In this document: positions 12,241 to 23,168 of the stretch, piece after piece
Numbering within the stretch: position 1 is the first letter of the stretch
Layout: each line of letters opens with the position of its first letter
Source of the DNA: Arsenicitalea aurantiaca
Lineage (GTDB): Bacteria; Pseudomonadota; Alphaproteobacteria; Rhizobiales; Devosiaceae
Direction of reading: 5' to 3'
NCBI RefSeq assembly: GCF_003994485.1
Contig: NZ_RZNJ01000001.1
Coordinates: 685,765-749,764 of the forward strand
Length of the DNA: 64,000 nucleotides
Program-made: the position numbers and the translations under genes
The notes under the pieces: generated by a model
What the model was told of the DNA's origin: nothing
The model's database searches: none
What the model saw: the letters and a program-made list of their open reading frames with translations, nothing else

Positions 12241-13167
12241 ATGAAATGGCGTGGACGGCAGCGCAGCTCCAATATCGAAGATCGGCGCGGGCGTGGTGGC
12301 GGCGGGCTCGGTGGGCTCGGGCGCATGGGCGGGCTCGGTCGCGGCGGGGGCACGCGCATTCCCATCCCCATGGGGCGGGGCAGCGGCATTGGGGGGATCG
12401 GCGCGCTGTTGCTGATCGGGGTCGTGCTCTTTGCCCTCGGCATCAACCCGCTCAGCCTCATCGACGGCGCCTCGCCCTCGCTCGATAGCGTGCAAAGCAC
12501 CCAATCGCGTCCGCTGCCCGCACCCGGCGAGGATGAACTGGCCGATTTCGTCGGCGTCGTCATCAAGGAGACCGAGGACCTCTGGGAAGGGGTATTTGCC
12601 GAAGCGGGCGCGAACTATACGCCGCCGCGGGTGGTGCTCTTTACCGATGCGGTGCAGTCGGGCTGCGGCGCCGCCGATGCGCGGACCGGGCCGTTCTACT
12701 GCCCGCTCGACGAACGGGTCTATATCGATCTCAGCTTCTATGACGAATTGCGCGACCGATTCGGCGCCCCGGGCGATTTCGCACAGGCCTATGTGCTCGC
12801 CCACGAGGTCGGCCACCACATCCAGCAGGTAACCGGCGTGCTGCCCGAATTCAACGCCGCACGCAGCGGGCTGAGCCAGGAGGAGGCCAATCGCTGGTCG
12901 GTCCGGATCGAGCTGCAGGCCGATTGCTATGCCGGCATCTGGGCGGCCTATGCCGGCCAGCAGGATCTGCTCGAGGATGGTGACATCGCCGAGGCGATCA
13001 ACGCGGCCGACCAGATCGGCGACGACACGATGCAGGAGCGCATGCAGGGCTACGCCGTGCCCAAGACCTTCAGCCACGGCACGTCCGCCCAGCGCCGCGA
13101 ATGGTTCGAACGCGGCTACCGCACCGGCGACGTGAACCAGTGCGATACGTTTTCGGGGGCGGTGTAG
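12241..13167 (+). CDS. Neutral zinc metallopeptidase, YpfJ family
   Basis: 308 residues. A Gly/Arg-rich N-terminal stretch (residues 14-42) precedes one membrane helix (GIGALLLIGVVLFALGI, about residues 53-70). The catalytic domain carries HEVGHH, the HExxH zinc site, and QADCYAGIWAAYA, which supplies the third ligand region. These fit the putative neutral zinc metallopeptidase family (PF04228). The start is the ATG at 12241 with GGAGGG upstream. A single membrane anchor with the domain outside the cytoplasm is inferred. Role unknown. The operator-like palindrome at 12160 lies in its promoter region. Confidence 0.88.
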   Translation: MKWRGRQRSSNIEDRRGRGGGGLGGLGRMGGLGRGGGTRIPIPMGRGSGIGGIGALLLIGVVLFALGINPLSLIDGASPSLDSVQSTQSRPLPAPGEDELADFVGVVIKETEDLWEGVFAEAGANYTPPRVVLFTDAVQSGCGAADARTGPFYCPLDERVYIDLSFYDELRDRFGAPGDFAQAYVLAHEVGHHIQQVTGVLPEFNAARSGLSQEEANRWSVRIELQADCYAGIWAAYAGQQDLLEDGDIAEAINAADQIGDDTMQERMQGYAVPKTFSHGTSAQRREWFERGYRTGDVNQCDTFSGAV

Positions 13168-13241
13168 GGATGGGGGAGGGTGACCTCCGGGGCACCCTGA
13201 GTTAAAGCTCGGTTCTACCCTGCACCAGCCGAGCGCTATTG

Positions 13242-14786
13242 ATGACGATTCCGAAGACGATACATTTCACTGCCAAGTCAAAGAAGCTGTCGCGCTTTGC
13301 TCAGCGGACGTGGAATGCCTGGGCAAAGTCGCATCCCGATTGGGAAATGAAGCTCTGGGATGACGCTGATATTCGCGGATTGGTGGCCGAACACTATCCC
13401 CAGCATCTGGCCGTTTTTGACGGCTATCCGAAGGGCATTTTTCGCGCAGATGCGTTCAGGTTCTTTGTTTTACATAAATTTGGTGGCGTATACGCCGACC
13501 TCGACGTGATGCCGCTCCAAAGAATCGATGCTCTATGCGCGCAGTCGGACTGCTTTGTCGGCGCCGAACCCGAACTCCATGTTCTGGAGAACGATGCCCG
13601 ATATCGGGGTATGCCGTTTCTCCTCTGCAATGCGTTCATGGGATCTCGCCCTGGCCACGCCTTCTGGGAACTGTGCATGCGCGGCATGAAGCGCTGTTCG
13701 GTTACCGAAGACGTGGTGGATGCGACCGGTCCCCGCTTTGTGAATGGAATTGCGCTGTGTGCCGGCAAAGATCAGCGTCCAGACGTACTGCTTCCAAATG
13801 TCTGGAGCCCCATTACTGGGTGGGGAAGACCGTCGACGAGTTCGGAAGGATATGCGGAGCGGATCGCAGCACATTTCAGGATTTTGGGCCGTGGAGAGGA
13901 CGCCTTGGTCTCACACCTCTGGCGAAATTCCTGGTTTATGCCTGTGTACTACAAAGGTCCTCAATTTTGGAGGATTCCCAATAAAATTCATTGGTGGTGG
14001 AGGGCGAAATCGAATCCTCGGCTGGCCAATACGCATTTCCAATCGCCCGCGGCAACCTACGATGACCAGTTGCTTGGTCCAATAGGCGAAGACCCGATAT
14101 ATATTGGGGTCAAGATAAATTCTGCCGATGAACGGATTGTTAGTCTTATATCGGAGTTGGCCAGACAATCGCGGCGTTTCTCTGTCGGCCTATTCGGAAA
14201 AGATGCGGACGCCATCGCAAAAATTTCAAATAATTCCGTAATTCAGAACTGTGATATTGAATTAGTGCACACTAATGAAACCGGTGGACGATTGCACAAT
14301 GAGATTCTTGACCGAAGCCGCGGCCGCGGTCACTGTCTTATTGCAGATGATAGGATCACCATGTGGCCTGAGGATATTGTCGGCACCATGCTCAGCGCGC
14401 GCCGACCCATTGTTGTGACCGAAGTGATGTATGCGGATGATGAAAGTCTCAACAATGAGACGATGTTGTACGGTAAGGGGATTTTCAAAGCCCTTTACCG
14501 TGCCCGTGCCCACGAGAAAGCGGATGTAATTCGATTGAACTCGACCCGGGCAGCTATGCCCCTTCACGACCTCCGCTATCTCAACATCGCCCCAGTGACG
14601 ACAATCGGGGCGGATCTGGTGCTGATCAGGGAAGAAGTGGTGGCGGCAGGCGTGCGCTTTCCAGAGACGCCCTACAAACTGCATCGAGATGCTCAGGGTT
14701 TTGCGATCCTGGCGAGAGACATGGGGTTCGAGGTGGCCGCGCTACCCAATCACACCGTGGTCACGAGGCGGGCTCCTCTTCCGTGA
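13242..14786 (+). CDS. Two-domain glycosyltransferase: DXD sugar-transferase plus Anp1-like domain
   Basis: 514 residues. The N-terminal half is a Gly_transf_sug (Och1-like) domain: MTIPKTIHF, WDDADIRGLV, then FRADAFRFFVLHKFGGVYAD with the DXD motif DLD at residues 86-88. The C-terminal half, from about residue 285, has a second glycosyltransferase-like core. This includes LIADDRITMWPEDIVGTM and an ending (FAILARDMGFEVAALPNHTV) resembling Anp1-type mannosyltransferases. Base composition is clearly lower in G+C than the flanks, suggesting acquisition from elsewhere. A TTG one codon before the ATG is possible but less likely. It probably decorates a surface polysaccharide; donor and acceptor are unknown. 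Confidence 0.8.
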   Translation: MTIPKTIHFTAKSKKLSRFAQRTWNAWAKSHPDWEMKLWDDADIRGLVAEHYPQHLAVFDGYPKGIFRADAFRFFVLHKFGGVYADLDVMPLQRIDALCAQSDCFVGAEPELHVLENDARYRGMPFLLCNAFMGSRPGHAFWELCMRGMKRCSVTEDVVDATGPRFVNGIALCAGKDQRPDVLLPNVWSPITGWGRPSTSSEGYAERIAAHFRILGRGEDALVSHLWRNSWFMPVYYKGPQFWRIPNKIHWWWRAKSNPRLANTHFQSPAATYDDQLLGPIGEDPIYIGVKINSADERIVSLISELARQSRRFSVGLFGKDADAIAKISNNSVIQNCDIELVHTNETGGRLHNEILDRSRGRGHCLIADDRITMWPEDIVGTMLSARRPIVVTEVMYADDESLNNETMLYGKGIFKALYRARAHEKADVIRLNSTRAAMPLHDLRYLNIAPVTTIGADLVLIREEVVAAGVRFPETPYKLHRDAQGFAILARDMGFEVAALPNHTVVTRRAPLP

Positions 14787-14808
14787 TAGCGACAAGGAGG
14801 CCGGCGCG

Positions 14809-15330
14809 ATGACGGGCAAGACTACGGACGTCATGGCAGAGGTGTTTGCGGATGACGGGACTTTTCCCAATAGCCGGCTGCCGGTGCTGATCTACCGCGA
14901 GGCGCTGGCGGGCGAGGCGGCGGATGCCGAGGCGATGGAGGCTTTGTTTGCGGCCGGCGGATGGAGCCCGCAATGGCGAGCAGGGGTCTATGACTACCAC
15001 CACTATCATTCGACCGCCCATGAGGTGCTGGGGGTCGCGTCCGGCGAGGCCGAGATCATGCTCGGGGGACCTGATGGACGGGTTTTTGCGGTGGCTGCGG
15101 GCGACGTGATCGTCATTCCGGCCGGGGTGGCTCATCGGCGGATCTCGGCGAGCTCGGACTTTCTGGTCGTCGGGGGCTATCCGCCCGGACAGGACTGGAA
15201 CCTCCTCCGGGGCGCCCCGGGCGATCGCCCCAAGGCAGACGCGGAGATCGCAGCGGTGCCCCTGCCCGCTACCGATCCTGTGAGCGGCGCTAAGGGCCCG
15301 TTGCTGCAGAAATGGCACGCTGGGGGCTGA
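14809..15330 (+). CDS. Cupin-domain protein (YjlB-like)
   Basis: 173 residues forming one cupin beta barrel. Motif 1 is in YDYHHYHSTAHEVLGVASGEA (His, His, Glu metal ligands) and motif 2 in GDVIVIPAGVAHRRI. The overall pattern matches the YjlB group of small cupins. AAGGAGG lies 8 bases before the ATG at 14809, which decides the start against the longer frame from 14689. It follows the glycosyltransferase gene by 22 bases but has normal GC-rich codon use, so the two need not be functionally related. Function is unknown. Confidence 0.85.
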   Translation: MTGKTTDVMAEVFADDGTFPNSRLPVLIYREALAGEAADAEAMEALFAAGGWSPQWRAGVYDYHHYHSTAHEVLGVASGEAEIMLGGPDGRVFAVAAGDVIVIPAGVAHRRISASSDFLVVGGYPPGQDWNLLRGAPGDRPKADAEIAAVPLPATDPVSGAKGPLLQKWHAGG

Positions 15331-15564
15331 TTGGTCAGGCGGCAGGCAGCTTGCCGCCGTGTGGTCATACTCGCGCCGGTTCGGGGAGGCTTGCCCGGAT
15401 CGGGTCGGGAAATGGTCGTTCAAACTCCCCGAGGTGGCCCGGATGGGGTCGGGTGTGGAACACATTCGGCTCACAGGGTGGTGATCACGGACGGCGCTGA
15501 TGCGGTCCGTCGCCGGCGGGTCCGCCCCGCTGGCGCCTGAAACCCCACATGGAGGGACCATCCC

Positions 15565-15801
15565 ATGAAAAAGCTTCTCGTCACCATCGCCGCCATCGGT
15601 TTTTCGACTGCGGCCATGGCGCAGGCCGGCACCGATTTTGCAGCGGTGGATACGGACATGAGCGGAGATGTGAGCTTTGAGGAAGCGCTCGTGGCCTGGC
15701 CTGAACTGACGCCGGAGGCGTTCACGGCTGCCGATCTCGATCAGAACGGCGTGTTGAGCCCCGAGGAATATGCGACGCTCGCCGGCGCCGCGGGCCTCTA
15801 G
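15565..15801 (+). CDS. Small secreted EF-hand protein
   Basis: 78 residues. A Sec signal peptide (MKKLLVTIAAIGFSTAAMAQ) precedes two EF-hand calcium loops, DTDMSGDVSFEE and DLDQNGVLSPEE. Each has the D-x-D/N-x-S/G-G pattern and a closing Glu. The mature protein is about 58 residues, essentially one EF-hand pair, probably a periplasmic calcium-binding protein. GGAGGG precedes the start. A strong hairpin terminator follows within 10 bases of the stop. Confidence 0.9.
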   Translation: MKKLLVTIAAIGFSTAAMAQAGTDFAAVDTDMSGDVSFEEALVAWPELTPEAFTAADLDQNGVLSPEEYATLAGAAGL

Positions 15802-15810
15802 ACCAAAAGC

Positions 15811-15840
15811 GGAGCCGCCCCAAGGGCCCGGGGCGGCTCC
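15811..15840. terminator. Bidirectional hairpin terminator
   Basis: An 11-base-pair perfect stem (GGAGCCGCCCC with GGGGCGGCTCC) and an 8-base loop lie between the convergent EF-hand gene and carA. An A run upstream (ACCAAAAGC) gives T residues on the minus strand, favouring use by carA transcripts as well. Confidence 0.8.
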
Positions 15841-15857
15841 CGCGTCAGTTCGGTCGG

Positions 15858-17081
15858 CTATTCGGCCGAAGCATCGGCCGATACGATCGGCGGGGTCTCG
15901 GGCTTCAGCGGCATGCCCTTCTGGGTGCGCACCTGGTTGAGGAAGCGCGTGAAGAGGTAGTGGCTGTCGCGCGGACCGGGCGAGGCTTCGGGATGGTACT
16001 GCACCGAGAAGATCGGCTTGCCGTCGACCGAGAGGCCGGCATTGGAGCCGTCAAAAAGCGAGACGTGGGTCTGGGTTACGCCCGAGGGAAGGCTCTGCGC
16101 ATCGACCGCGAAGCCATGGTTCATCGAGGTGATCTCGACCTTTCCGGTCGTGAGATCCTTGACCGGATGGTTGGCGCCGTGATGGCCCTGATGCATCTTC
16201 GAGGTCGTGCCCCCGAGAGCAAGCCCGAGCAGCTGGTGCCCGAGGCAGATGCCGAACATGGGCTTGCCGGCATCCATCAGCGCCTTGATCGTGGGCACGG
16301 CGTATTTGCCGGTCGCTGCCGGATCGCCGGGGCCATTGGAGAGGAAGATGCCGTCCGGATTGTGCGCCAGCACGTCCTTGGCGGATGCCGTCGCAGGCAC
16401 GACGGTGACCTTCGCGCCCTGATCGGCAAGGCAGCGCAGGATGTTGCGCTTGGCGCCATAGTCGATGGCGACGATATGGAACTCGGGATTGGCGACGGTG
16501 GCGTAGCCTTCGCCCCATTTCCAGCCGGCCTGATCCCAGTGATAGGTCTGGGCAGTGGTGACTTCCTGAGCGAGATCCAGACCCTCGAGACCCGGGAAGG
16601 CGTTGAGCTCGGCCTTGATCGAGGGCTCGTCGAAATAGCCGTCGGGGGAGTGGGCGATGACGCCATTGGGCATGCCGCTCTCGCGGATGCGGGCCGTCAG
16701 CGCGCGGGTGTCGATGCCGGTGATGCCGATGATGTTGCGCGCCTTGAGCCACGCATCGAGCTTCTGGGCGGCACGATAATTGGACGGGTTGGTGATGTCG
16801 GCGCGCAGCACGCAGCCCCGCACGCCCGACAGCGCGGCCATGTTGACGGTCTCGATGTCCTCGTCATTGGCCCCGACATTACCGATATGGGGGAAGGTGA
16901 AGGTGACGATCTGGCCGGCATAGGACGGATCGGTCAGGATTTCCTGATAGCCCGTCATGGCAGTATTGAAGCACACTTCACCCGCGGCATGTCCGACCGC
17001 CCCGATGCCCTGGCCTTCAAGGCGCGTGCCATCGGCAAGAAGCAGGAGTGCGGTCGCGGGGGATTGCTGCCAGCCGGTCAC
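15858..17081 (-). CDS. carA: Carbamoyl-phosphate synthase small subunit (glutaminase)
   Basis: 407 residues. It hydrolyses glutamine and channels ammonia to CarB. The N-terminal CPSase small-chain domain (LADGTRLEGQGIGA ... TGYQEILTDPSYAGQIV) is followed by a class I amidotransferase domain. That domain has the nucleophile in FGICLGHQLLGLALGG and the His/Glu pair in VQYHPEASPGP. The start is the GTG at 17081 (VTGWQQSPATALL) with GGAG upstream; the longer open frame to 17195 is not supported. It is split from carB, as in many alphaproteobacteria. Confidence 0.96.
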   Translation of the reverse strand: MTGWQQSPATALLLLADGTRLEGQGIGAVGHAAGEVCFNTAMTGYQEILTDPSYAGQIVTFTFPHIGNVGANDEDIETVNMAALSGVRGCVLRADITNPSNYRAAQKLDAWLKARNIIGITGIDTRALTARIRESGMPNGVIAHSPDGYFDEPSIKAELNAFPGLEGLDLAQEVTTAQTYHWDQAGWKWGEGYATVANPEFHIVAIDYGAKRNILRCLADQGAKVTVVPATASAKDVLAHNPDGIFLSNGPGDPAATGKYAVPTIKALMDAGKPMFGICLGHQLLGLALGGTTSKMHQGHHGANHPVKDLTTGKVEITSMNHGFAVDAQSLPSGVTQTHVSLFDGSNAGLSVDGKPIFSVQYHPEASPGPRDSHYLFTRFLNQVRTQKGMPLKPETPPIVSADASAE

Positions 17082-17216
17082 GGTGGGTCTCCAAAATTGT
17101 GCGCGGTATGATTGAGGCCCTCTTCTAGGGGCGGGGGCCGTGCCGCGCAAGCCGTAAGAACGCGTCAGGACGCCATATGGTCGCATGGCGGGCATGCGAC
17201 AAGGGGGCAGCGGGGG

Positions 17217-18122
17217 TCATCCCTTCTTGAGCAGCCCCCGGCGGTCCGGGCGGTCGTGAAACTCGAGCTGGGTGTTGAGCGCCGCGCCGAGCACGAAGAT
17301 GAGTGCCGAATTGTACATCCAGAGGAGGAGAACGACGGCAGCGGTCATGGCGCCGAAGCTGGCTTCGAAATTGCCGAAATTCTCGACATAGAGCGAGAAG
17401 ACGACGCCGGCGAGCATCCAGAGGATGGAGGCGATGAAGGCGCCCGGCCAGATGTAGCGGAATTTTCGCGGATGCCGATCCGGGCCCCAGCGGTAGAGCG
17501 CGGCGACGACGGCGATCGAGAGGCCGAGGAGAATCGGCCAGCGGATGGCAAGGACGATGAGTTCGGTGGCGGTGGGAAAGGGCAGGAGGCGCGTGATGGC
17601 TGGGAGGCCTGCAACCGTGACGAGCGCGACGATGAGAAAGATGGCCCCAGAAATGGTGAGGCCGACCGAGACGAGGAGCGCGACGAGGAAGTTGCGCCGG
17701 TCCGGTTCGCCCCGGACACGGCTCATGGCGTAGATCAGTGCATTGACCCCACGCGAGCCGCTCCAGAGCGCGATGGTTACGGAGATGAGGAGGCCGAGCC
17801 CGAGCGCGGAGGGCGGCTGGCTGATCAGCCGGTCAAGCTGGGTCGTGACGATGTCGAGCGCCAGATCGGGCAGGACGAACTGGAAGGTGCCGGCATGGTC
17901 TGCAAGGTTCTCCCGGTCTGCCGCGAGGCCATAGATCAGCACGACCGTGGCAATGCCGGGAAAGAGCGAAAGGAAGCCGAAGAACGCGACGCCGGCGCAG
18001 CGCAGCGAGGTGTCCATATCGACGATCGACCGGCCCGTTTCGAGAAGAATCGATTTCCAGCGCTTTCGAAAGCCTCCGCGCGCGGATGCCTGCGTCGCTC
18101 CGGTTGTCTCCTCGATCGTCAT
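17217..18122 (-). CDS. YihY/virulence factor BrkB family membrane protein
   Basis: 301 residues with about six membrane segments. The family pattern is clear: RCAGVAFFGFLSLFPGIATVV near the start, ALWSGSRGVNALIYAMSRV in the middle, and a conserved end WMYNSALIFVLGAALN. These proteins were once called ribonuclease BN, a name now considered wrong for the membrane family; the actual function is not established. The start is the ATG at 18122 (MTIEETTG); the upstream 20 codons are Arg/Pro-rich and doubtful. It is divergent from dnaG, whose start is 101 bases away. Confidence 0.88.
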   Translation of the reverse strand: MTIEETTGATQASARGGFRKRWKSILLETGRSIVDMDTSLRCAGVAFFGFLSLFPGIATVVLIYGLAADRENLADHAGTFQFVLPDLALDIVTTQLDRLISQPPSALGLGLLISVTIALWSGSRGVNALIYAMSRVRGEPDRRNFLVALLVSVGLTISGAIFLIVALVTVAGLPAITRLLPFPTATELIVLAIRWPILLGLSIAVVAALYRWGPDRHPRKFRYIWPGAFIASILWMLAGVVFSLYVENFGNFEASFGAMTAAVVLLLWMYNSALIFVLGAALNTQLEFHDRPDRRGLLKKG

Positions 18123-18222
18123 GCCTGCCCGCCCCCTTGCATAAGCGGGCAACGGGCGAGGCCGGGCAAGGTTGCGCGCCAAGGGGTGTGGCGCCCCACA
18201 ACGGTCGGGCTATAAGGAAGGC

Positions 18223-20148
18223 ATGCGCTTTTCGGACAGCTTTCTCGACGACATCAGGCAGCGCCTCTCCATCTCGCAGGTGGTGGGGGAGCACGTGCTT
18301 TGGGACAAGCGCAAGAGCCAGCCGGGCAAGGGCGACTATTGGGCGTGCTGCCCGTTCCATGGCGAGAAGACGCCGAGCTTCCATGCCGACGACCGGCGCG
18401 GCATCTATCATTGCTTCGGCTGCGGGGTGAGCGGGGACCATTTCCGCTTCCTGACCGAAAAGACCGGCATGAGCTTTCCCGAGGCGGTCGAGAAGCTCGC
18501 CGGCATGGCGGGCGTGCCGATGCCCGCCCGGGATGCGCAGGCCGAGCGGAGGGCCGAAGCGCGGCGCTCGCTCTACGACGTGATGGAGCTTGCGACGCGC
18601 TATTTCGAGGCGGCGCTGGCGCACAATATCGGGGCGCGGGCGCGGGGGTATCTGCATGAACGCGGGGTGACCCCGACCGCGCAGACGCGCTTCCGGATCG
18701 GGTTCGCGCCCGACAGCCGCAACGGGCTCAAGGAACATCTGGCGGCCAATGGCGTCTCGGCCGAGGAGATGATCGCCACCGGGCTCGTGGTGACGCGGGA
18801 CGACATCGCCTTGCCGTACGACCGGTTCCGCAACCGGGTGATGTTCCCGATCCTCGACCTCCGGGGGCGCGTGATCGCTTTCGGGGGACGGGCGCTGTCG
18901 CCCGACGTGCCGGCCAAATACCTCAATTCGCCAGAGACCGAACTCTTCCACAAGCGTCAGACGCTCTATAACGGGCAGACCGCGCGGCAGGCGGCCCATG
19001 ACGGCAAGCCGCTGATCGTGATGGAAGGCTATCTGGACGTGATCGCGGCGGTGATGGCGGGTTTCGAGGGGAGCGTCGCGCCGCTCGGCACGGCGCTGAC
19101 CGAAGACCACATCAACCTGCTCTGGCGCATGAGCCCGGTGCCGGTGCTCTGTTTTGATGGCGACAGCGCGGGGCTGCGCGCCGCGGAGCGCACGGTCGAT
19201 ATCGTGCTGCCGTTGCTGCAGCCGGGGCAGACGGTGAAGATCGCGACGCTGCCCGCGGGGCAGGATCCGGACGATCTGATCCGCGCGCAGGGGCGGGATG
19301 CCTTCGGTGCGGTGATCGAGCGGGCGCAGACGCTTTCGGAAATGGTCTGGGCGATGGAGACGCGCGGCGTGATGCCGGAGACGCCCGAGGCGCGGGCGGC
19401 GCTCGAGGCGCGGTTGCGCGCGCGCGCCCAATCGATCGGCGAGCAATCGGTGAGACGCCATTACATGCAGGCCTTCGACGAGAAGCTGGCGAGCTTTTTT
19501 GCGCCTGTGCGCAGCGGGCGCTTCGAGGGGCGGGGGCGCGGCGATGGGCGCGGGAGCGCAGGGAGCGGTGGGCGGCGCTCGCCGAGGCTCGTCGTTTCGG
19601 ACACGCTGCGCAATTCGCCGCTGCTGAAGCCGAGCCTTGCTCCGGAGGTGACGCCCCGGGAGGCGGTGATCCTGATGAGCCTCGTCAATCATCCCGACCT
19701 GGCCGAGGACCGCCTCGAGGATATCGCCGCGCTCGATTTCGCCTCGCCCATGGCGCGCCGCCTGCTCTCGGCGGTGCTCGAACTCGTCATGCGCGACCAT
19801 GACATCGGCGCGGCCGATCTTGCCGCGGGCCTCGTCGCGCGGGGGTTCGGGGATGTGCTCGAGCGCATGCGGACGCTGCTGACGCGTCAGGGCGTGTGGC
19901 AGAGCGGGGCCGAGAGCGCGCGAGACGACGCCGAGACCGGGCTGCGGCACGCGCTGGCGCTCCACTACAAATCGGTGCAGCTCAACAAGGAGCTACGCGC
20001 CGCCGAGGTGACGCTGGGCGAGCATCCGACCGAAGCGGCCTTCGAGCATCTGCGCGACATCCAAGCACAGCTGGCCGGGGTGGACGGCACCGAGGCGCTG
20101 ATCGAAGGGTTCGGGGCGATGTCGGGCCGCCCGACGCGCAGCTTTTGA
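18223..20148 (+). CDS. dnaG: DNA primase
   Basis: 641 residues. It synthesises RNA primers at the replication fork with DnaB. The CHC2 zinc finger is complete (C43, H46, C64, C67). The catalytic core and Toprim domain carry VMEGYLDVI (catalytic Glu) and CFDGDSAGLRAAER (metal-binding Asp pair), followed by a C-terminal helicase-binding region from about residue 470. AAGGAAGG precedes the ATG at 18223. It lies upstream of rpoD, the standard alphaproteobacterial order. Confidence 0.97.
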   Translation: MRFSDSFLDDIRQRLSISQVVGEHVLWDKRKSQPGKGDYWACCPFHGEKTPSFHADDRRGIYHCFGCGVSGDHFRFLTEKTGMSFPEAVEKLAGMAGVPMPARDAQAERRAEARRSLYDVMELATRYFEAALAHNIGARARGYLHERGVTPTAQTRFRIGFAPDSRNGLKEHLAANGVSAEEMIATGLVVTRDDIALPYDRFRNRVMFPILDLRGRVIAFGGRALSPDVPAKYLNSPETELFHKRQTLYNGQTARQAAHDGKPLIVMEGYLDVIAAVMAGFEGSVAPLGTALTEDHINLLWRMSPVPVLCFDGDSAGLRAAERTVDIVLPLLQPGQTVKIATLPAGQDPDDLIRAQGRDAFGAVIERAQTLSEMVWAMETRGVMPETPEARAALEARLRARAQSIGEQSVRRHYMQAFDEKLASFFAPVRSGRFEGRGRGDGRGSAGSGGRRSPRLVVSDTLRNSPLLKPSLAPEVTPREAVILMSLVNHPDLAEDRLEDIAALDFASPMARRLLSAVLELVMRDHDIGAADLAAGLVARGFGDVLERMRTLLTRQGVWQSGAESARDDAETGLRHALALHYKSVQLNKELRAAEVTLGEHPTEAAFEHLRDIQAQLAGVDGTEALIEGFGAMSGRPTRSF

Positions 20149-20526
20149 GGGTGCGTGCCGTACACATTTGGCGCAATTGATTCGCCGGGCCTTGCAATGG
20201 GCCCATGATTCGCTAGATAAGGGCGCATGACAGCCGCAATAGCGTCCGGCAAGGCCGGTACGGAGCAAACTCACAGGGCTGCACACATCACGAACCGGAC
20301 CACCGTTCATGGCATCAGGGCTTTGATGGGAAGGCGGCTCGTTATCGGCACGCGCGACACGCAGCTTCCCTCAGAGAGCGGCGCGTTCGCGCGATTTCGC
20401 GCATGGATTGCGCGCGATGACGGACAGTTGAGCGCCCGACGCGCTCGCCTTCTTTAACGATGTCTTGAGCCGACCCACTTATGAGCAACGGCGCCCGAGC
20501 GCAGACGGGCCCCGCGGAGCACCTAG
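20149..20526 (+). other. dnaG-rpoD intergenic region
   Basis: About 380 bases with no convincing gene. It holds the presumed rpoD promoter (see 20192-20219) and a leader of some 300 bases. A 76-codon frame at 20227-20457 lacks a ribosome binding site and family resemblance and is left out. I see no strong terminator for dnaG, so read-through into rpoD is possible. Confidence 0.5.
20192..20219 (+). promoter_or_regulatory. Candidate sigma-70 promoter for rpoD
   Basis: TTGCAA and TAGATA are separated by 16 bases about 310 bases upstream of rpoD. The -35 matches four of six consensus bases and the -10 matches four of six. This is a weak prediction from pattern alone. Confidence 0.35.
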
Positions 20527-22530
<2,004 letters not shown>

Positions 22531-22576
22531 TCGGACGGGCCGGAACCGGCTTCAGGCGCAATAGGGGAGAACGACG

Positions 22577-22861
22577 ATGTCCTTCTGGAAGAAGCTGCTC
22601 GGCGGCGGGGACGATCCGCAGGTGGCGACGGGCCAGGGCCCCGAAGAGAGCTACAAGGGGTTCACCATCCGGGCGTCGCTACTGCCGGCCGGAAGCGAAT
22701 TCCAGCTTGCAGGGACGATCGAGAAGGAAATCGACGGGGTGCTGAAGCGTCATGATTTCGTTCGCGCCGACCGGTTTTCCTCCAAGGAAGACGCCCAGCA
22801 GCTGACGCTGGTCAAGGGCCGGCAGATCATCGACGAGCAGGGCGAGCGCATCTTCTCGTAG
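22577..22861 (+). CDS. HlyU family protein
   Basis: 94 residues. It resembles the small HlyU domain family found across alphaproteobacteria: [10 protein letters not shown] at the start, then [21 protein letters not shown], ending with a helix rich in Gln and Lys ([20 protein letters not shown]). GGGGAG precedes the ATG. It sits 46 bases after rpoD and may share its transcript. HlyU of Vibrio is a winged-helix transcriptional activator, but this family carries the name through a domain of unclear function, so I do not infer regulation. A strong terminator follows. Confidence 0.8.
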   Translation: MSFWKKLLGGGDDPQVATGQGPEESYKGFTIRASLLPAGSEFQLAGTIEKEIDGVLKRHDFVRADRFSSKEDAQQLTLVKGRQIIDEQGERIFS

Positions 22862-22881
22862 ACCATCCTCTCATCCTTTTT

Positions 22882-22916
22882 GCGCGGCGCGCTTGGGGTG
22901 ACCCGGCGCGCCGCGC
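22882..22916 (+). terminator. Intrinsic terminator
   Basis: An 11-base-pair stem (GCGCGGCGCGC with GCGCGCCGCGC) with a 13-base loop is followed by CTTTTC, just after the HlyU-family gene. It probably ends the rpoD-hlyU transcript. Confidence 0.8.
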
Positions 22917-22936
22917 CTTTTCATTTGGAGACGATT

Positions 22937-23161
22937 ATGGCCAGGAAGCCAACCCCGCGCACCGAAAGCGTGCTCTTTGACGTGATCTATGAGGATGGCA
23001 GCCAGCGCTCCAACCGGCGCGTCTCGGCCGACCTGCTCGGCGGGCTCGACGGGGACGAACCGGCGCGCGCGGAAATCGAGGCGCAGGACCGCGCGATCTC
23101 GGAGAAATCCGGCCTGCCGCCGCTCGCGATCAAATCGATCAGGCGTTCCGGAGGCAAGTGA
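22937..23161 (+). CDS. Small conserved-looking protein of unknown function
   Basis: 74 residues starting MARKPTPRTESVLFDVIYEDG, with GGAG seven bases before the ATG. It is basic at both ends, has a beta-strand-like YEDGSQRSNRRVSADLLGGL, and a helical AEIEAQDRAISEKSGLPP, ending in KSIRRSGGK. No signal peptide, membrane helix or cysteine. I do not recognise the family. Codon use is normal for the region, and the gene fills the gap between a terminator and the tetR gene. Confidence 0.7.
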   Translation: MARKPTPRTESVLFDVIYEDGSQRSNRRVSADLLGGLDGDEPARAEIEAQDRAISEKSGLPPLAIKSIRRSGGK

Positions 23162-23168
23162 GGGCGGT

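Noticed and set aside
17217-18122. Ribonuclease BN
   Set aside because: That name was transferred in error. The sequence is a multi-pass membrane protein of the YihY/BrkB family.
17833-19965. Open frame of 710 codons on the minus strand opposite dnaG
   Set aside because: dnaG is certain. The shadow is Arg/His/Pro-rich with no family pattern.
20227-20457. Possible 76-residue leader gene before rpoD
   Set aside because: There is no ribosome binding site, it starts almost at the predicted transcription start, and its composition is unlike a protein.
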